Source of the DNA: Cyclina sinensis | Taxonomy: Eukaryota > Mollusca > Bivalvia > Venerida > Veneridae | Direction: 5' to 3' | Assembly: GCA_012932295.1 (NCBI GenBank) | Contig: JAAONU010000003.1 | Span: forward strand, 32,660,361 to 32,724,360 | Length of the DNA: 64,000 bases | Shown: positions 26,630-38,700 of the stretch, piece after piece | How positions within the stretch are numbered: position 1 is the stretch's first letter | Layout: each line of letters begins with the position of its first letter | Notes under the pieces: generated by a model | Databases searched by the model: none | Seen by the model: the letters and a program-made list of their open reading frames with translations, nothing else | Told to the model about the DNA's origin: nothing | Translations under genes and position numbers: made by a program

Positions 26630-26940
26630 CGTCAATGTCGATCACAGTCACCTTACATACACAATCAAAAACACAACATCACATGAACTCATTCTTCCCA
26701 AGGACTTTATGACTCTGGAACGAATTACCGACCGAGATTAAGGCTGCCCCAACTGTGTCAGCTTATATCAGTGGAGTAAACAAGTTTTATGGAATTTAAA
26801 TGTTCACAATAAATGTTTAAGTAAGATTTTTAGTAAAATCTTGTTTTCTTTTTTATTATCTTTTATAATTTTAAATTTCCTGACACGCGCCTAACTAGTA
26901 CAGTCAGTATTGACTTTTGGCAGTATTAGTTGAAGTTGAA
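26630..26940 (+). repeat. LINE 3'-end fragment
   Basis: Carries a remnant of a reverse-transcriptase C-terminus (LWNELPTEIKAAPT) and the 3' UTR motif CAGTATTGACTTTTGGCAGT ending in TTGAAGTTGAAG. Related copies: 41765-41950, 42180-43830 and, inverted, 44575-44760. All are 5'-truncated, as expected of LINE retroposition. Confidence 0.75.
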
Positions 26941-27125
26941 GTGACTGTCGCGAAAACTAATGTCACAGAGGGTAATGCAATAAAAAATGATAATAATCCT
27001 ACTTATATTCGGCCGGTAGAAAACTACAAATATGTCACCAAAACTATATCTCCAGCTTACCACTCAAACTTCAAGAGAACAGGAAAAATGTATGTCCACT
27101 TTTAAACTGTAAACAGAGCGGTTAC

Positions 27126-27190
27126 CTGTCAACTTCCTGTATCACTCACGCGCGCGAGTCATGTGATCGGCAACATTTATGTCGCTCATC
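27126..27190 (-). promoter_or_regulatory. Candidate minus-strand 5' non-coding exon or promoter
   Basis: A CpG-rich patch (ACGCGCGCG) with GTCATGTGAT is followed on the minus strand by a good donor, GACAG/GTAACC at 27126. This resembles a first exon. It could be a distant non-coding first exon of the LIM gene, but over 20 kb separates them and nothing else links them. Tentative. Confidence 0.2.
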
Positions 27191-27765
27191 TGGGTTTTAT
27201 GAATGAGTTGAATTTAGAATCTAACAAAAAAAAAAAAGAAAAGAAAACTTGCAGTGTCGGATCGGAATTTTTGGGAAACAAATTTTACTTTTAAATATAA
27301 ATCTACAAAAGTAACCCAATTTACAGGCCTTGGTCCTGAACCTGGATAGACTAGTTCTGGCTTCCAAAACATTAAATGTTTTGATTTTCATCTGATGCGG
27401 CCAGTATAATATCGTGTACACTGAAGACCTAAGCTAGGATATACAGAAATTATATTGTTTATAACAGGGTCTTTCACATGATACGTAGATCTACATGTTT
27501 ATTAGCATCACGATGTCTGTATTTTACAACGTTATATGATCATTGTCATTTTAATAAAAATTAAAAGCCATTTTGTTCAACGTAACCAGTCGAAATTCTA
27601 CCTTGAAACATCCTTAGCCTTTTCGTCACCGACAGCTGCAAAAATCGATGTTTTGGACTCGATAATAATCTGTACCTGTATGCTAGACTCGGGTAAACAT
27701 TCTGTAACAAACGATAGAAATGGGAAAATGTGGTTTCAAATTCACTAACGTTAATACATTATAAT

Positions 27766-28016
27766 TTTGTGCCGTGCCTACGTTGAGGCAGCCCGCCTCG
27801 GTGTTTTTTTGGGGGGAGCAAATACCATTTTCAATAGCTCTAAAAATAAATCACAGGAACCTTTCTAATTTGCCTTAAAATTCCACCAAAAACTACTCCA
27901 GAATGCAGGAATTTGGAATTTGCTCTTAGCAATAAAAAAAAATACTGGGAATCATGCCCCGGATCCCCTAGGCACATTCTGCCTCGGTGTTTTTTCAGGT
28001 CTGGCTACGGCACTGG
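27766..28016. mobile_element. Short hAT-like fragment with GTGCCGTAGCC-type ends
   Basis: The right end GGCTACGGCACTG is the inverse of a common hAT terminus type (CAGTGCCGTAGCC). The left end GTGCCGTGCCTACG is a diverged counterpart. GCCTCGGTGTTTTTT occurs near both sides (27797 and 27980). No clear target duplication. Confidence 0.45.
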
Positions 28017-28139
28017 TTATGTTGAAAATAAAAACATACTACACACTGTATATGTGTCGGATGTACTGGCTGAATCTGGCGCAAGACTGGAAAGATTAAA
28101 TCTATATTCCCGCGATCCAAAAAATGGTGGTATTAATAT

Positions 28140-29010
28140 TTTGCACCTGTCCATGTTTCAGTCCGTCCGTCCATCGGCATTTCGTTTCCGCGCATATAAA
28201 GGAAAACGCTTGCACAAATTTCATTCATATTAATATTTTGCATGTATAGGCATATGTGTTTTATGAAACTAAAGATTCCTTTTAAAACTGGGCATGACAC
28301 CTCCAATTTTATCAGAGCAGGGCCTTAATTGAGAAGGCCCTGATCAGAGTAATGACTCTTTTCGACTCCACATTTCTTTTCCGCACATTTTACTGAAAAC
28401 GCTTGCACATGTTTCATCCATATTTTGCGTGTAGCCTTATGTGTCTGATAAAACTATAGGTCTTTTGAAACTGGGCGTGTCAACTTCAATTTTATCAGAA
28501 TTATGCCCATGTTCAAGTCAACATTTCGTTTCGGTGCATTTAAAGGAATTTCAACAATATTTTGTGTATGTATATATATATCTATGAAATAACAGGTTCC
28601 TATCGAAATTGGATGTGGCCCTCCCAATTTAATCAGATTTAATTTATTATTTTAGTCAAAAATGAAGTTTCCGTACATCTTAAGGCCAACACTTACAGGA
28701 ATTTCATTTGTCTTTAGTATGCATATGAAATTTATGTACATTACTAACAAACAGGGTTTTTATAAAGTCGGCTTCACACTTCCAATTTTGTAAGAATTAT
28801 ATCCCCTTTTTTTCAATTTAATTTCTGATAAAAAACAAAAACTAACAAATTTCCTCATATTTAAAGGACTATTTTTTTGCAGATATCTGTTCAGTACAAT
28901 ATCTAAACAGTTATACTGCTTTCGACATTTCACTGTACTTTAACCATTATGATCTTCTGCCAACATATGAGCATGGCGGGGGCATTTGTGTCCTATGGAC
29001 ACATCATCTA
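28140..29010. repeat. Diverged tandem repeat, ~150-190-bp units
   Basis: Recurring blocks of the type CATTTCGTTTCCGC, GGAAAACGCTTGCACA, TTTCAT and CTGGGCATGACACCTCCAATTTTATCAGA appear near 28176, 28371 and 28521 and, more faintly, to 29000. The end reads GGCGGGGGCATTTGTGTCCTATGGACACATC, a terminus style also seen at 10752 and 56370. Confidence 0.65.
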
Positions 29011-29539
29011 GTAAGAAAAGAACCGACTCTTCCTTAGAGCCGCAGTATTTTTAAGAAATCAGAGCACAGAGAGTACTGTTAGAAGCGAAAGTTATAACGT
29101 GTGAAGATTGTTCTTTGTCACTGCACCCATGGGATAAGAATCATATCAATTCCTTCAATTGCTTTTCTAGATATGCTCTAGAAAAGCATAATTTCAACAT
29201 AAAAGTAATGGAGATAATCCAAAAAATGAGCCAAGGTAGAGTCTTTGTTCGGTCTTCCTTGTCACATAAGTGTGACCATTGTATAAAGTATAAACTCAAT
29301 CCCTCAAGTATTTTCTGAGTTGTAACGTATAGATGTGACGGGAGACACTATGGTCATTTGAGACTCTAATAAGAGCATCGCATGCGGTGCCAACGCTTTT
29401 ATGTTAGGAGCAACGACTTAATAAAATTAATTTCAAAAGTGTTACGGTGTTATTCAATAATTGCTGTTATGCACTAATCACTTAAGATGAATAACTTTGT
29501 GATTGTAAATGTTCAAGATATTGTTTATACATAAGTTTA

Positions 29540-30060
29540 ATTATTTTCCAAGTGAAAAAGAGGCATAACTCTAGAAACACTGATCACTTAGTAATGTTCC
29601 TTGTGGTACCGATGTGCCTTGTCCCCAGTAGCAGGTATGCCAAGAATGAGTTTTCAAAATTTTCTATATCAGTAACAAATTTCAACAAAAAATTCAAGTT
29701 GAAATGGGTCAAAACTCTTAAAACAGCTTTCAGAGTAATGTCCCTTGTCTTACAACTGTGCCCTGTCATAATAAGCAAATATTTCAAGTTTCAAATTGAT
29801 ACCTTTGATAGATTTGAAATCATTTCGCATAATAACCAATTTGACAAAAATTCTAAGTTAAAAATGGGCTTAACACCAAAAATATATTTCAGAATAATGC
29901 CCATTGTCTTACAACTGCACCTTTTCATTATAAGCAAGTATTCCAAGTTTTCTGGTGATACCTTTAAGTGTTTCAGTAACGGGCTACATCAAAGATTTAG
30001 CACGACAACGAAGACGACCTAGCGATCATAATACCTCGAGTTTTTCTTCGAAACAGCTAA
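29540..30060. repeat. Diverged tandem repeat, ~134-bp period
   Basis: Blocks such as AATGTCCCTTGTCTTACAACTG and ATAAGCAAATATTTCAAGTTT recur two to three times. The 156-codon frame through it is a product of this repetition and shows no domain. Confidence 0.65.
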
Positions 30061-30200
30061 ACAATAGGGGAAATACCATGGTGATCTCTATTAAACAGAA
30101 ATACAATTTAGCTTATATTTACAAATCAAGAGCAACACAGAAATCAAATATATTTTTGTTTAAGCAAGCTGTTCATAAAAAAGGTAACAAAATCGTGTGA

Positions 30201-31600
30201 GCAAATAATTAATATGTGAAAACAGTAGATAAATAACTTGAAATGTTTAAAAATAATACTGCAAATATATATTGCCACCTTAAATGCAAATTATACTGAC
30301 AACACAGAAGTTAACAGAACCTATTTTTTTCACCCCATGGCCATGTTCAAAACATTCAGTGCTATTTTATTTACTAGATGTAATTTGGATATCAGTCTAC
30401 TCAGATTTGTCCTAGACCTACTAAATGACTATGTAGAGTAACCTCTTGTGACAAGTTTATAATGTGACACATACATCCAGCCTTACATGAAGTAAACCTC
30501 CATAAAGAGTCCTATTCTATCAGATACTTTAAAAAAACTTTTTTAAAGTATTAATAATTTCAGACTGGATCTTATCTTTTGTATAGGAAATGTGGCATGA
30601 AATAAATTTAAGGGAAAACATGGTCATGATGAAACCCCAAGTGTTTTCATTGAAATGATTTAATACTTACAATGTTTATGACCAAGATATTTGGGGATCT
30701 CTGCTTACCAATAATCAACTGAAGGTGTTTCAAGAATAGCATTAAAATATATACATTATTAAATACATTATATACAAGTAAAAGGTTATCAAAAAGTAGG
30801 GATTGGAACAAATACTGAATTCAATATTCTAATATTTGGTTTGTCATATTGGAAAAGATTCGAATACATGTATTTGGTTTTCGGACGTTCAATCAGTTAT
30901 CCGAATAGAGGTACTGTTTAAATGTTTTTGTTCAGACCAACGTCTTTCGGGAAACTGCCGTGTAGGCTATATATGTTTTTCAGGTAAAGATTCGGGAAAA
31001 CAGGTAAATATATTGACATTGATAATTTTATCAACATGCAAACTAAAAGCAAAGATGTTGAAAATATTTTAAGCAAATTCATTAGAGGAAAATATATGAG
31101 TTATTCTGACTGATATGACAACAAAACAACAAAAAAGTATTATCAACCGAGTCAAAAGCGTGCTTGTTTGTTCGTGTACGTTTTCCTGTTTACGTTATCT
31201 CATTACACGCATTCGGATTACCTCACCGATTAGCAAAGAGCCTAGAAGTTGCGAATGTTTTCAATTTTATGAATGCATTTTTTACGGAAGAATACTAAAT
31301 TAATAACTTATATTTTTACAGTTTGATTTGCCAAAAAAAATGAAATTATACCTCATGCTTTCAACATCAACAGAATTCTGCAATATCAAAGTACTTTTAT
31401 CGAAATTGCAATGAAAACTCATACAACCTGTGGTATTATTTTTCAACGCGAATGTATGAATAAGAGGCGGTCATGTGATTGTAACTTGAAAATTTTGTGT
31501 GTAGCTTTAGAAGCTTTCGCTTCTAAAAATCGAACAAGCGCGATTTTAAGAGAACTATCTTAGTGACTGGAAGAGCAATTACTTTCTTGGTGTCTCGTTT
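30201..31600. other. Non-coding stretch, little recognised
   Basis: Only short frames without domains. A TAGGGATTGGAACAAATACT sequence near 30797 resembles a hAT terminus, but no partner end was found. Confidence 0.3.
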
Positions 31601-32026
31601 GACTCATTTTCGCCATTTTGACCTCAGTGTATAATTTCTTCTAACGGCTCTTTCAAGATAGGGGAGACCGGGGATATTTGAGCCGCGGGGTAAGTTGATG
31701 CAGTTCAAATATGAAACCAATGACGTCATATATGGCATCATAAATGACATTAACGCGTTGACGGTTCCAGTCACCATCTTGTACGGAATCTTTGTAGGTC
31801 TGTAAGAAAAATCTCGACTTCGACAAGAAAAATTTATATTTCTAGCCACGTGAGTAAATTTTAACATTTTTCATTAATTTGCGTTTAGTCTACACATTCT
31901 ATTATCAAAATCTGATGCATGAATGAATGTTGATGAATTAATCATTCGTCTTTAAATCTCTTTGCTTTCTAAGATGAAGGGTTAAAGGATGAGTTGTCTA
32001 TCTTTTATAAAGTCAAGTGCTGTATA

Positions 32027-32093
32027 GTCGGGGCTAGTTGATGCACTGTGCAAGGGGCACGTTGTCTCAGTGCATCAACTTGCCCCTACTGAT
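32027..32093. repeat. Inverted repeat (hairpin) near pogo remnant
   Basis: GGGGCTAGTTGATGCACTG faces CAGTGCATCAACTTGCCCC with a loop of about 23 bases. A related GGGGTAAGTTGATGCAGT lies at about 31685. It may be part of the terminal region of the adjacent transposon remnant. Confidence 0.6.
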
Positions 32094-32200
32094 TTTGTTA
32101 TGAATAAGATCTTATTTTGCCTCAATGATCATTTTTCTTATCTGCTTACTAGTGATATTGTTATGCTTTTATATCTACAATAAGTTCCATTTCATTTCAG

Positions 32201-32807
32201 AATGGTCAGAAACTATATCCGCAAGACCAATAGAGAAGAAACACCACGTGAAATATAGTTCGATGTGGCGTCAACCAAATAATATTCTTTGGGCGGTCTA
32301 ATCGATCAGTAGATGCGGAAATCGGTATGAACAATAAAACACTCGGACGGTACGTTAGGCAAGCGTTAGTAACGGGTTCACGAGACTTGAATGTTAGATA
32401 TTGCATAGAGGCAGTTCAGGCGTTCCATAATTGCCCATCACAACGAGTAGGAACATATCTTACAAGAGTACCTCGTCAGGGCAGCTAATATTTATTTTGG
32501 ACTGTCACCCAAAGATGCCAGAGAATTAGCATATGAATTTGCTGTTGAGTTTGGGGTAAAAATGCCAGATAAGTGGAGTCGCGATAAATGTGCCGGTCCT
32601 GATTGGTTTTCAGGATTTATGAAGCGTAGCCCGACTCTTTCTATACGAACACCCGAGGCCACCAGCTTATCGAGAGCAACGAGTTTCAACAGGAATAATG
32701 TTGATAGAATCTTCGGCCAACTTCCAACTGTCTTTGAGAGGGATCAAATTAAAGCATACGATATAGGCCTACCATGCAGCAAAACAACGGGAAGAAGGAA
32801 AAGATGA
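32201..32807 (+). pseudogene. Degraded pogo/Tigger-type transposase fragment
   Basis: The first part reads MVRNYIRKTNREETPREI, then a stop, resembling the start of a pasquatch-type HTH. Further on MNNKTLGRYVRQA fits the second half of that motif, in another reading context with a stop. From about 32483 an open frame gives LSPKDARELAYEFAV, then PDWFSGFMKRSPTLSIRTPE and ATSLSRATSFNRNNV, characteristic of the CENP-B/Tc5-type HTH preceding a DDE domain in pogo-like transposases. The catalytic domain is absent: similarity ends near 32765. Stops and truncation mark it as dead. Confidence 0.7.
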
Positions 32808-33439
32808 TTGCATTACTGTTTTGTCTGACAACTTGGCTTGAACGTGCCTTTCCACTCAATGTTTATCTTTTGTATCACAGTTTAAATCAAACATCTAGAG
32901 CATATAAACAAGCTCTGTTCATGTAACGTGCAACGGTAAACAGACAATGTTTAGCGAATTTAATATACGCGGTGCTCATTGGACAGTCTCGTATTTACAG
33001 GTAATATTTCAGGTCTTTGGTCTATTCCCTTTTTAACAAAATTGAAGAAATGTAGAGAGAAAAAAAGGCAGTTTACCTAATGTTCCACCGTACCGGGCGA
33101 AGTCCATTTCTGCGTATTTTTGCTACATAAATATGAAAGGTATGGAGGTATTTGAACAAAGGATGTTTGTAGACTAATCCATAGAACAGGCATCTCTCAA
33201 CATGCGAGATAGCAGAAAGCGTGCAGTTCATCAAACTGCCGTGTCATACCACTGACGGCGTTACATGATTGATTAGGTTTGTTATAAGATTTCTCAAGGG
33301 ATGTTGTGTCATGAAAAACAGTGTTACAACTCGAAATAAATTGTTACTGATGCAGAAGTTAGAGAACATTGGAGACCCCGAATCGCGCACCCGAGTCGTT
33401 TTCGGGCACCAGAAACCGCGCCGATTTATATTGTTGATT

Positions 33440-33705
33440 TTTAGCTCACCTGAGCCGTAGGCTCAGTGAGCCGCTATAAGAATCGATCAATGTCCCTCGT
33501 CTGTCCACACTTAGTTTGTTAACATTAAAGTGGTCACATTTTTTGCCTAAATTGTCATGAAACTTGGTCAGGATGTTTGTCCCAGTAATTACTCGGACAA
33601 GTTCGAATATGGGACATCTGGAGTCAATTAACCAGGTCCGTAACAATTTCGTTAAAAGCTGTCATACTCAGGTGAGTGATAAAGGGCCATCAAGGCCCTC
33701 TTGTT
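33440..33705. repeat. Dispersed repeat with GCTCACCTGAGC start
   Basis: Begins TTTAGCTCACCTGAGCCGTA and ends CAGGTGAGTGATAAAGGGCC followed by ATCAAGGCCCTCTTGTTA. The CTCACCTGAGC and CTCAGGTGAGTG blocks are inversely related. Internal text (ATGAAACTTGGTCAGGATGT) is of the type found in other mollusc-style repeats here. No coding content. Confidence 0.55.
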
Positions 33706-33898
33706 ATACTTTTATTTTTAATAAATTCCGGAAAAATAGGCGCTGTTATGTATAATCTTAGCGCTTCTGCCATGTAGAGTTTCAGAGATATCCAGAAAAC
33801 AGATACTCCTCTGTTTCAATCAGTTGTACATTGTAATGTGCATCATTAAATAACTTTAAAGAAATGTGTATACATGTGAAATTAATAAATAAATTATG

Positions 33899-34059
33899 AT
33901 TTTATAAAGTCAGGTACATAAACACTGGTACATAGTACAGTCAAATACCAAGAGCTATGTGCTGTGCTTTATTTGTTAAATGACTCGATTCAAATTTTGT
34001 AACTCGGTTTTAAAAGATCTTCCGAGTTTCTGGTATTTGTGTACCTGACTTTATAAAAT
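33899..34059. mobile_element. 161-bp MITE
   Basis: 30-bp terminal inverted repeats (33899-33928, ATTTTATAAAGTCAGGTACA...; 34030-34059) match with about four differences and enclose about 100 bp of non-coding DNA. No confident target duplication was identified, so the superfamily is unassigned. Confidence 0.75.
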
Positions 34060-35699
34060 AAATATGACTTTATTTGACTTGACACAAAAAGCCTGGTGAC
34101 CAACATAGCCCAACTGAGTAGTACTTTACAGTTGTTCTCCAGTCCTTTAATATTACAATAAGTAATGACTCTACAAACAGCACTGGTATTCCTGTTGCAC
34201 CAACAATGATATTCAAGAGTTTTAGCACAAAGACATCTACTGTAAATGCTTTCACATGGCCAGACGCCTGATGCAGCAATGCACCACTAGGGTGGAGGAA
34301 AATTGTGAATTGAATTAGAGCAAACACGACTGGAAAAAGATCCTACCTATTGCACCTCTAGATCCCTCAGCTTTAGAGTGAACTACATGTACATTATATC
34401 TCTAGCAGGCTCACAATAGCAAGAGCATCTACAGTAGACAGTGGTTTTTAATTTTATCCAAAGAGCAGATTGTTTAAAGTAAAAACTATGGAAGTTTTTA
34501 AGGAGACATAACTCTGATCAGCCCTTTTTTTAACATTCTTGTAACTGAAATGTTCTTAAACACTTAATTTACCGAAATTAAGGAACAATTCATTCATGCT
34601 TCCTTTTTATTTATTTCTCAAACATCTTTTCAAAACATACATATGAAATCAAGAATCTTAAATTGGTTCTAGGAATATTTCAAAAGTTCAGAAAAAAAAA
34701 GTAATGTAATATTACTCTTGGTCACGTCTGTTTCACATGAGACTATCTCAAACCACATGAACAATTTAGTTCTGTTAATTTTACAATAAGATAAACATAA
34801 TTATACATTATATTGTTACGTAGTACAGAAAAGCAAAATGGTGTTAAAAAAGCCCATACATTTTTTCACTTACAGTAATTGAGTGGATTTACAATTCCAT
34901 TTTGAAGGGATGGTTGCAAAAAAAGTTTTAAATGCTATAAAATGAAGAAGATGATATCACTTTTTTGCATACGCCCCTCAAATCACAACTAAGCAATCGG
35001 ACAACTTTCATAGGGAGAAAAAGAGAATATTTTACTCTAACAATAAATTATCATACTAAAAAGGTGTTTACACCTTACTCAGACCATTTCAAGAGAAATA
35101 CCCTTAACTTAGTGAGTTTTCCATTTTCTTCAAAATCATATAAATGATAATGATATTGTATTATTACCAAATGTCAAGGTATGGCTATATCAAATGAACA
35201 CTTTCTTAGTTGTTACATGCCTGAAGGATTTTTTTAACATTTGGACATACATGTAATTATAATGTTCTTTTTAAATTATCAATTATTTTTTATGTTACAG
35301 AGAATTATCCAGGTAACAATAAGTGCAGTTTATCAATTAACTTCAGGGTTGGAACCTTTAAATACACAAGACAATACGGCAAACCAGCCTAATATACAAG
35401 AAATTTAACATACATCTTGTATCCTCACATAGTAAACAGTGCACCTTTAACTGGTTTTCATTCCAATTCATTTTACAGAAGGAATAACCCTGTTTAAATC
35501 TGTATCTTACACAAGGGTGGCACTAGGATAAAAAAAAACATGGTAGCCACCTTATTGTTAAAAAAAAATACCAGAAATTGTAAAAAAAAAGGAGCCTTTT
35601 GGAATAATTTAAAAAGTTTTTAGCAGCCGTTGGTTACCTCAACTACTAGTAATGCTAACAGTGTCATGTTTTTGAAGTATATGAGGTGTTTAAACCTTC
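34060..35699. other. Non-coding stretch, nothing recognised
   Basis: AT-rich DNA between the small MITE and the 3' end of SCNM1. Short open frames only. Confidence 0.4.
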
Positions 35700-35705
35700 T
35701 TTATT
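35700..35705 (-). terminator. AATAAA poly(A) signal for SCNM1
   Basis: AATAAA on the minus strand, about 67 bases after the SCNM1 stop (TGA at 35774-35772). Position is right for 3' end formation. Confidence 0.6.
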
Positions 35706-35771
35706 TAAAAACATAATGGAAGACCATTGTTCTGGCGAGTTGCAACTGTTCAGTCAATTTTGAAAATGCTG

Positions 35772-38700
35772 TCATGAAATATCAGGTGGCTCTTCATCAG
35801 AATCAAACTCTGCATCTTCATCTTTCACCCATGATCCTGTCCAGTCCCTCTTCCATCCTGACCTAAAATACCACAGTGGTAAAACAAAGGTTACTGAAGA
35901 AATAACAAATTCAAAAGACAAGAGAACATTCTCATCATGTTTAAAAAGCTCAAACATAAAGGTTTTCTGATGGCATGCCACTTTGAAAGCTCATAATTGT
36001 TTTAAATTGTAAAACTTTGAATGAGGAAACAATTTTAAACAAACATATTGCAGGAATTAAACAAGATAGTACCAGAGACAACGTTTTATATACGTCTGAT
36101 ACTACTAAAGACAGTAGTAAAGGGAGAGAACCCTGAACATAGTATTTGATATAGGAAAAAAAAATTACCCAAAAGCATTCAGGAATTTTTCAGCTCTTTC
36201 CGTCTTTTCTTTGCTGTTAGCAGATACTTCAGTTTTAGACATACTACCACCTTCTTTCAGTCCCTTTATGTCCTTTGAATCTACTGAACTTGTTGATCCT
36301 GTGTTTACAGGTTTTTCTGAACCTTTTGACTTAAATGGAACTTTCCCCTTACAGTTTTTATAAAATTCCCACTTCTGTTGTGGTGAAATTGTCAACAATT
36401 TATTACCATCTTCATTCAAATTTAACCTATGGTTTCGAACTAAACTGTTTATCTCTACCCGTTGTTTCTTTCTCGACAGATAGAACTTATTGCTTAGTTC
36501 AGTTCCTGAATGTCCAACAAGGTTTGGAACATCTCTTGCACTAACAACACAATTATCACCTCCTTGTCTTATCCCTGGCTGATTTTTGTATTGCATATTG
36601 AATCCTTTTGAACTTTTATCAGTATTACCTCTTAAATGCTTTTCTTGGGTTCTAAGATTATTGCTAATGCTAGAGTTACTTCCCTTTTTAAAGGGTTCAG
36701 TTATATGTTTTAGACTTGTAGAATAACTGTGCAATCTATTTCCAGGCAAGTGGGTGACAGGCGTTGTTTCTATAGAAACAGTTGCCAGCCCTTTGTTGCT
36801 AGAAAATGTATCCAAGTCCAACACAGGCTTCCTGTCATGTGGTTTTCTTGGTTTCATGACCCCTAATCCAGTCTTGTTCACCTCCTTGTTAGATCTAGCA
36901 TCTTCTTCTGCCTGAAAAATACATTCATGGCTTGGAATTTTGGTAAAGTATTGTTTTCAAAAAGTTAAGATTGTAAAAGATATAGTGGTGAACTGCCTCA
37001 TATAAATGATGATGACAGATTTAAAAGAATTCTAATTCATGCTATTCATAAGAAAAATAATATATGTTTTTATTAATTTATTGTTCTTTTACAGAAAAAA
37101 ACCCACAAGTTATTACAAAGAAAACAATAAAATCTAAAATAACAAGAAATGTTTGTAAAACATAAATGCCCCCCGGCAGCACCTAATTGCTTGTGGTTGG
37201 GCCAAAGCGTTCTCTAGTTATTGATCGGAAACCGTTTTTAGGATCAAGGTCCCTGTGGCCTTGACCTTTGACCTAATGACCTCAAAATCAATAGGGGTCA
37301 TTAACTGGTCATGACCAACCAGCACACCAAGTTTGGTGAACCTAGGTCAAAGCATTCTCTAGTTATTGATCAGAAACCGTTTTTAGAGTCAAAGTCTCTG
37401 TGAGCTTGATCTTTGACCTAATGACCTCAAAATCAATAGAGGGTCATCTACTGGTGATGGCCAACCAGCATACCAAGTTTGGTGAACCTAGGTCAAAGCA
37501 TTCTCTAGTTATTGATCGGAAACCGTTTTTAAGATGAAAGTCTCTGTGATCTTGACCTTTGACCTCAAAGTCAATAGGGGTCATCTACTGGTGATGACCA
37601 ACCAGTATACCAAGTTTGGTGAACCTAGGTCAAAGCGTTCTCTAGTTATTGGTCGGAAACCGTTTCTACCTACCAGGTCAATGTGACCTTGACCTTAGAC
37701 CTCTTGACCCCAAAATCAATAGGGGTCATCTACTGGTGATGGACAATCATCCTATCAAGTTTGAAGTTCCTAGGCCTAAGCGTTCTTTAGTTATTGGTCG
37801 GAAACCGTTTCTACCTACAAGGTCAATGTGACCTTGACCCCTTGACCCCCAAATCAATAGGGGTCATCTTCTGGTGAAGGACAATCATCCTACCAAGTTT
37901 GAGGTTCCTAGGCCTAAGCATTCTTTAGTTATTGGTCGGAAACCATTTGGTCTACGGACCGACGGACCGACCGACAGACAGACAAATGCAAAGCAATATA
38001 CCCCCACTTCTTTGAAGAGGGGGCATAATTACGAAACAAAAAGTTATTTCTACATGTCACAAAAACACAAACATTTTTTGTGAAAAAGCCTTCATGCTGG
38101 AGCTGATAGGGATAATATTACTTCCTGGCAATTAGGACAGTCAAATTCAAATAGCCTGAGAGCTTTCAATATTTAGATGATACTGCAAGTAATTTTGCCT
38201 TATCTGAGGCTTTTTGTTCAAACTCATAAGGCTGAGGTGACTCCACATGACAAGAAAACATTGTTTTTAGGATGAAGGTCCCTGTGATCTTGACCTTTGA
38301 CCTAATGACCTCAAAATCAATAGAGGTCATCTACTGGTGATGACCAACCAGCAAACCAAGTTTGGTGAACCTAGGTCAAAGCGTTCTCTAGTTATTGGTC
38401 GAAAACTGTTTCTACCTACCAGGTCAATGTGACCTTGACCTTTGACCTCTTGACCCCAAAATCAATAGGGGTCATCTACTGGTGATGGACAATCATCCTA
38501 TCAAGTTTGAAGTTCCTAGGCCTAAGCGTTCTTTAGTTATTGGTCGGAAACCGTTTCTACCTACAAGGTCAATGTGACCTTGACCCCTTGACCCCAAAAT
38601 CAATAGGGGTCATCTTCTGGTGAAGGACAATCATCCTACCAAGTTTGAGGTTCCTAGGCCTAAGCATTCTTTAGTTATTGGTCGGAAACCATTTGGTCTC

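Noticed and set aside
29552..30022. 156-codon open frame as a gene
   Set aside because: It is the translation of a ~134-bp repeat; the peptide repeats itself with drift and has no domain.
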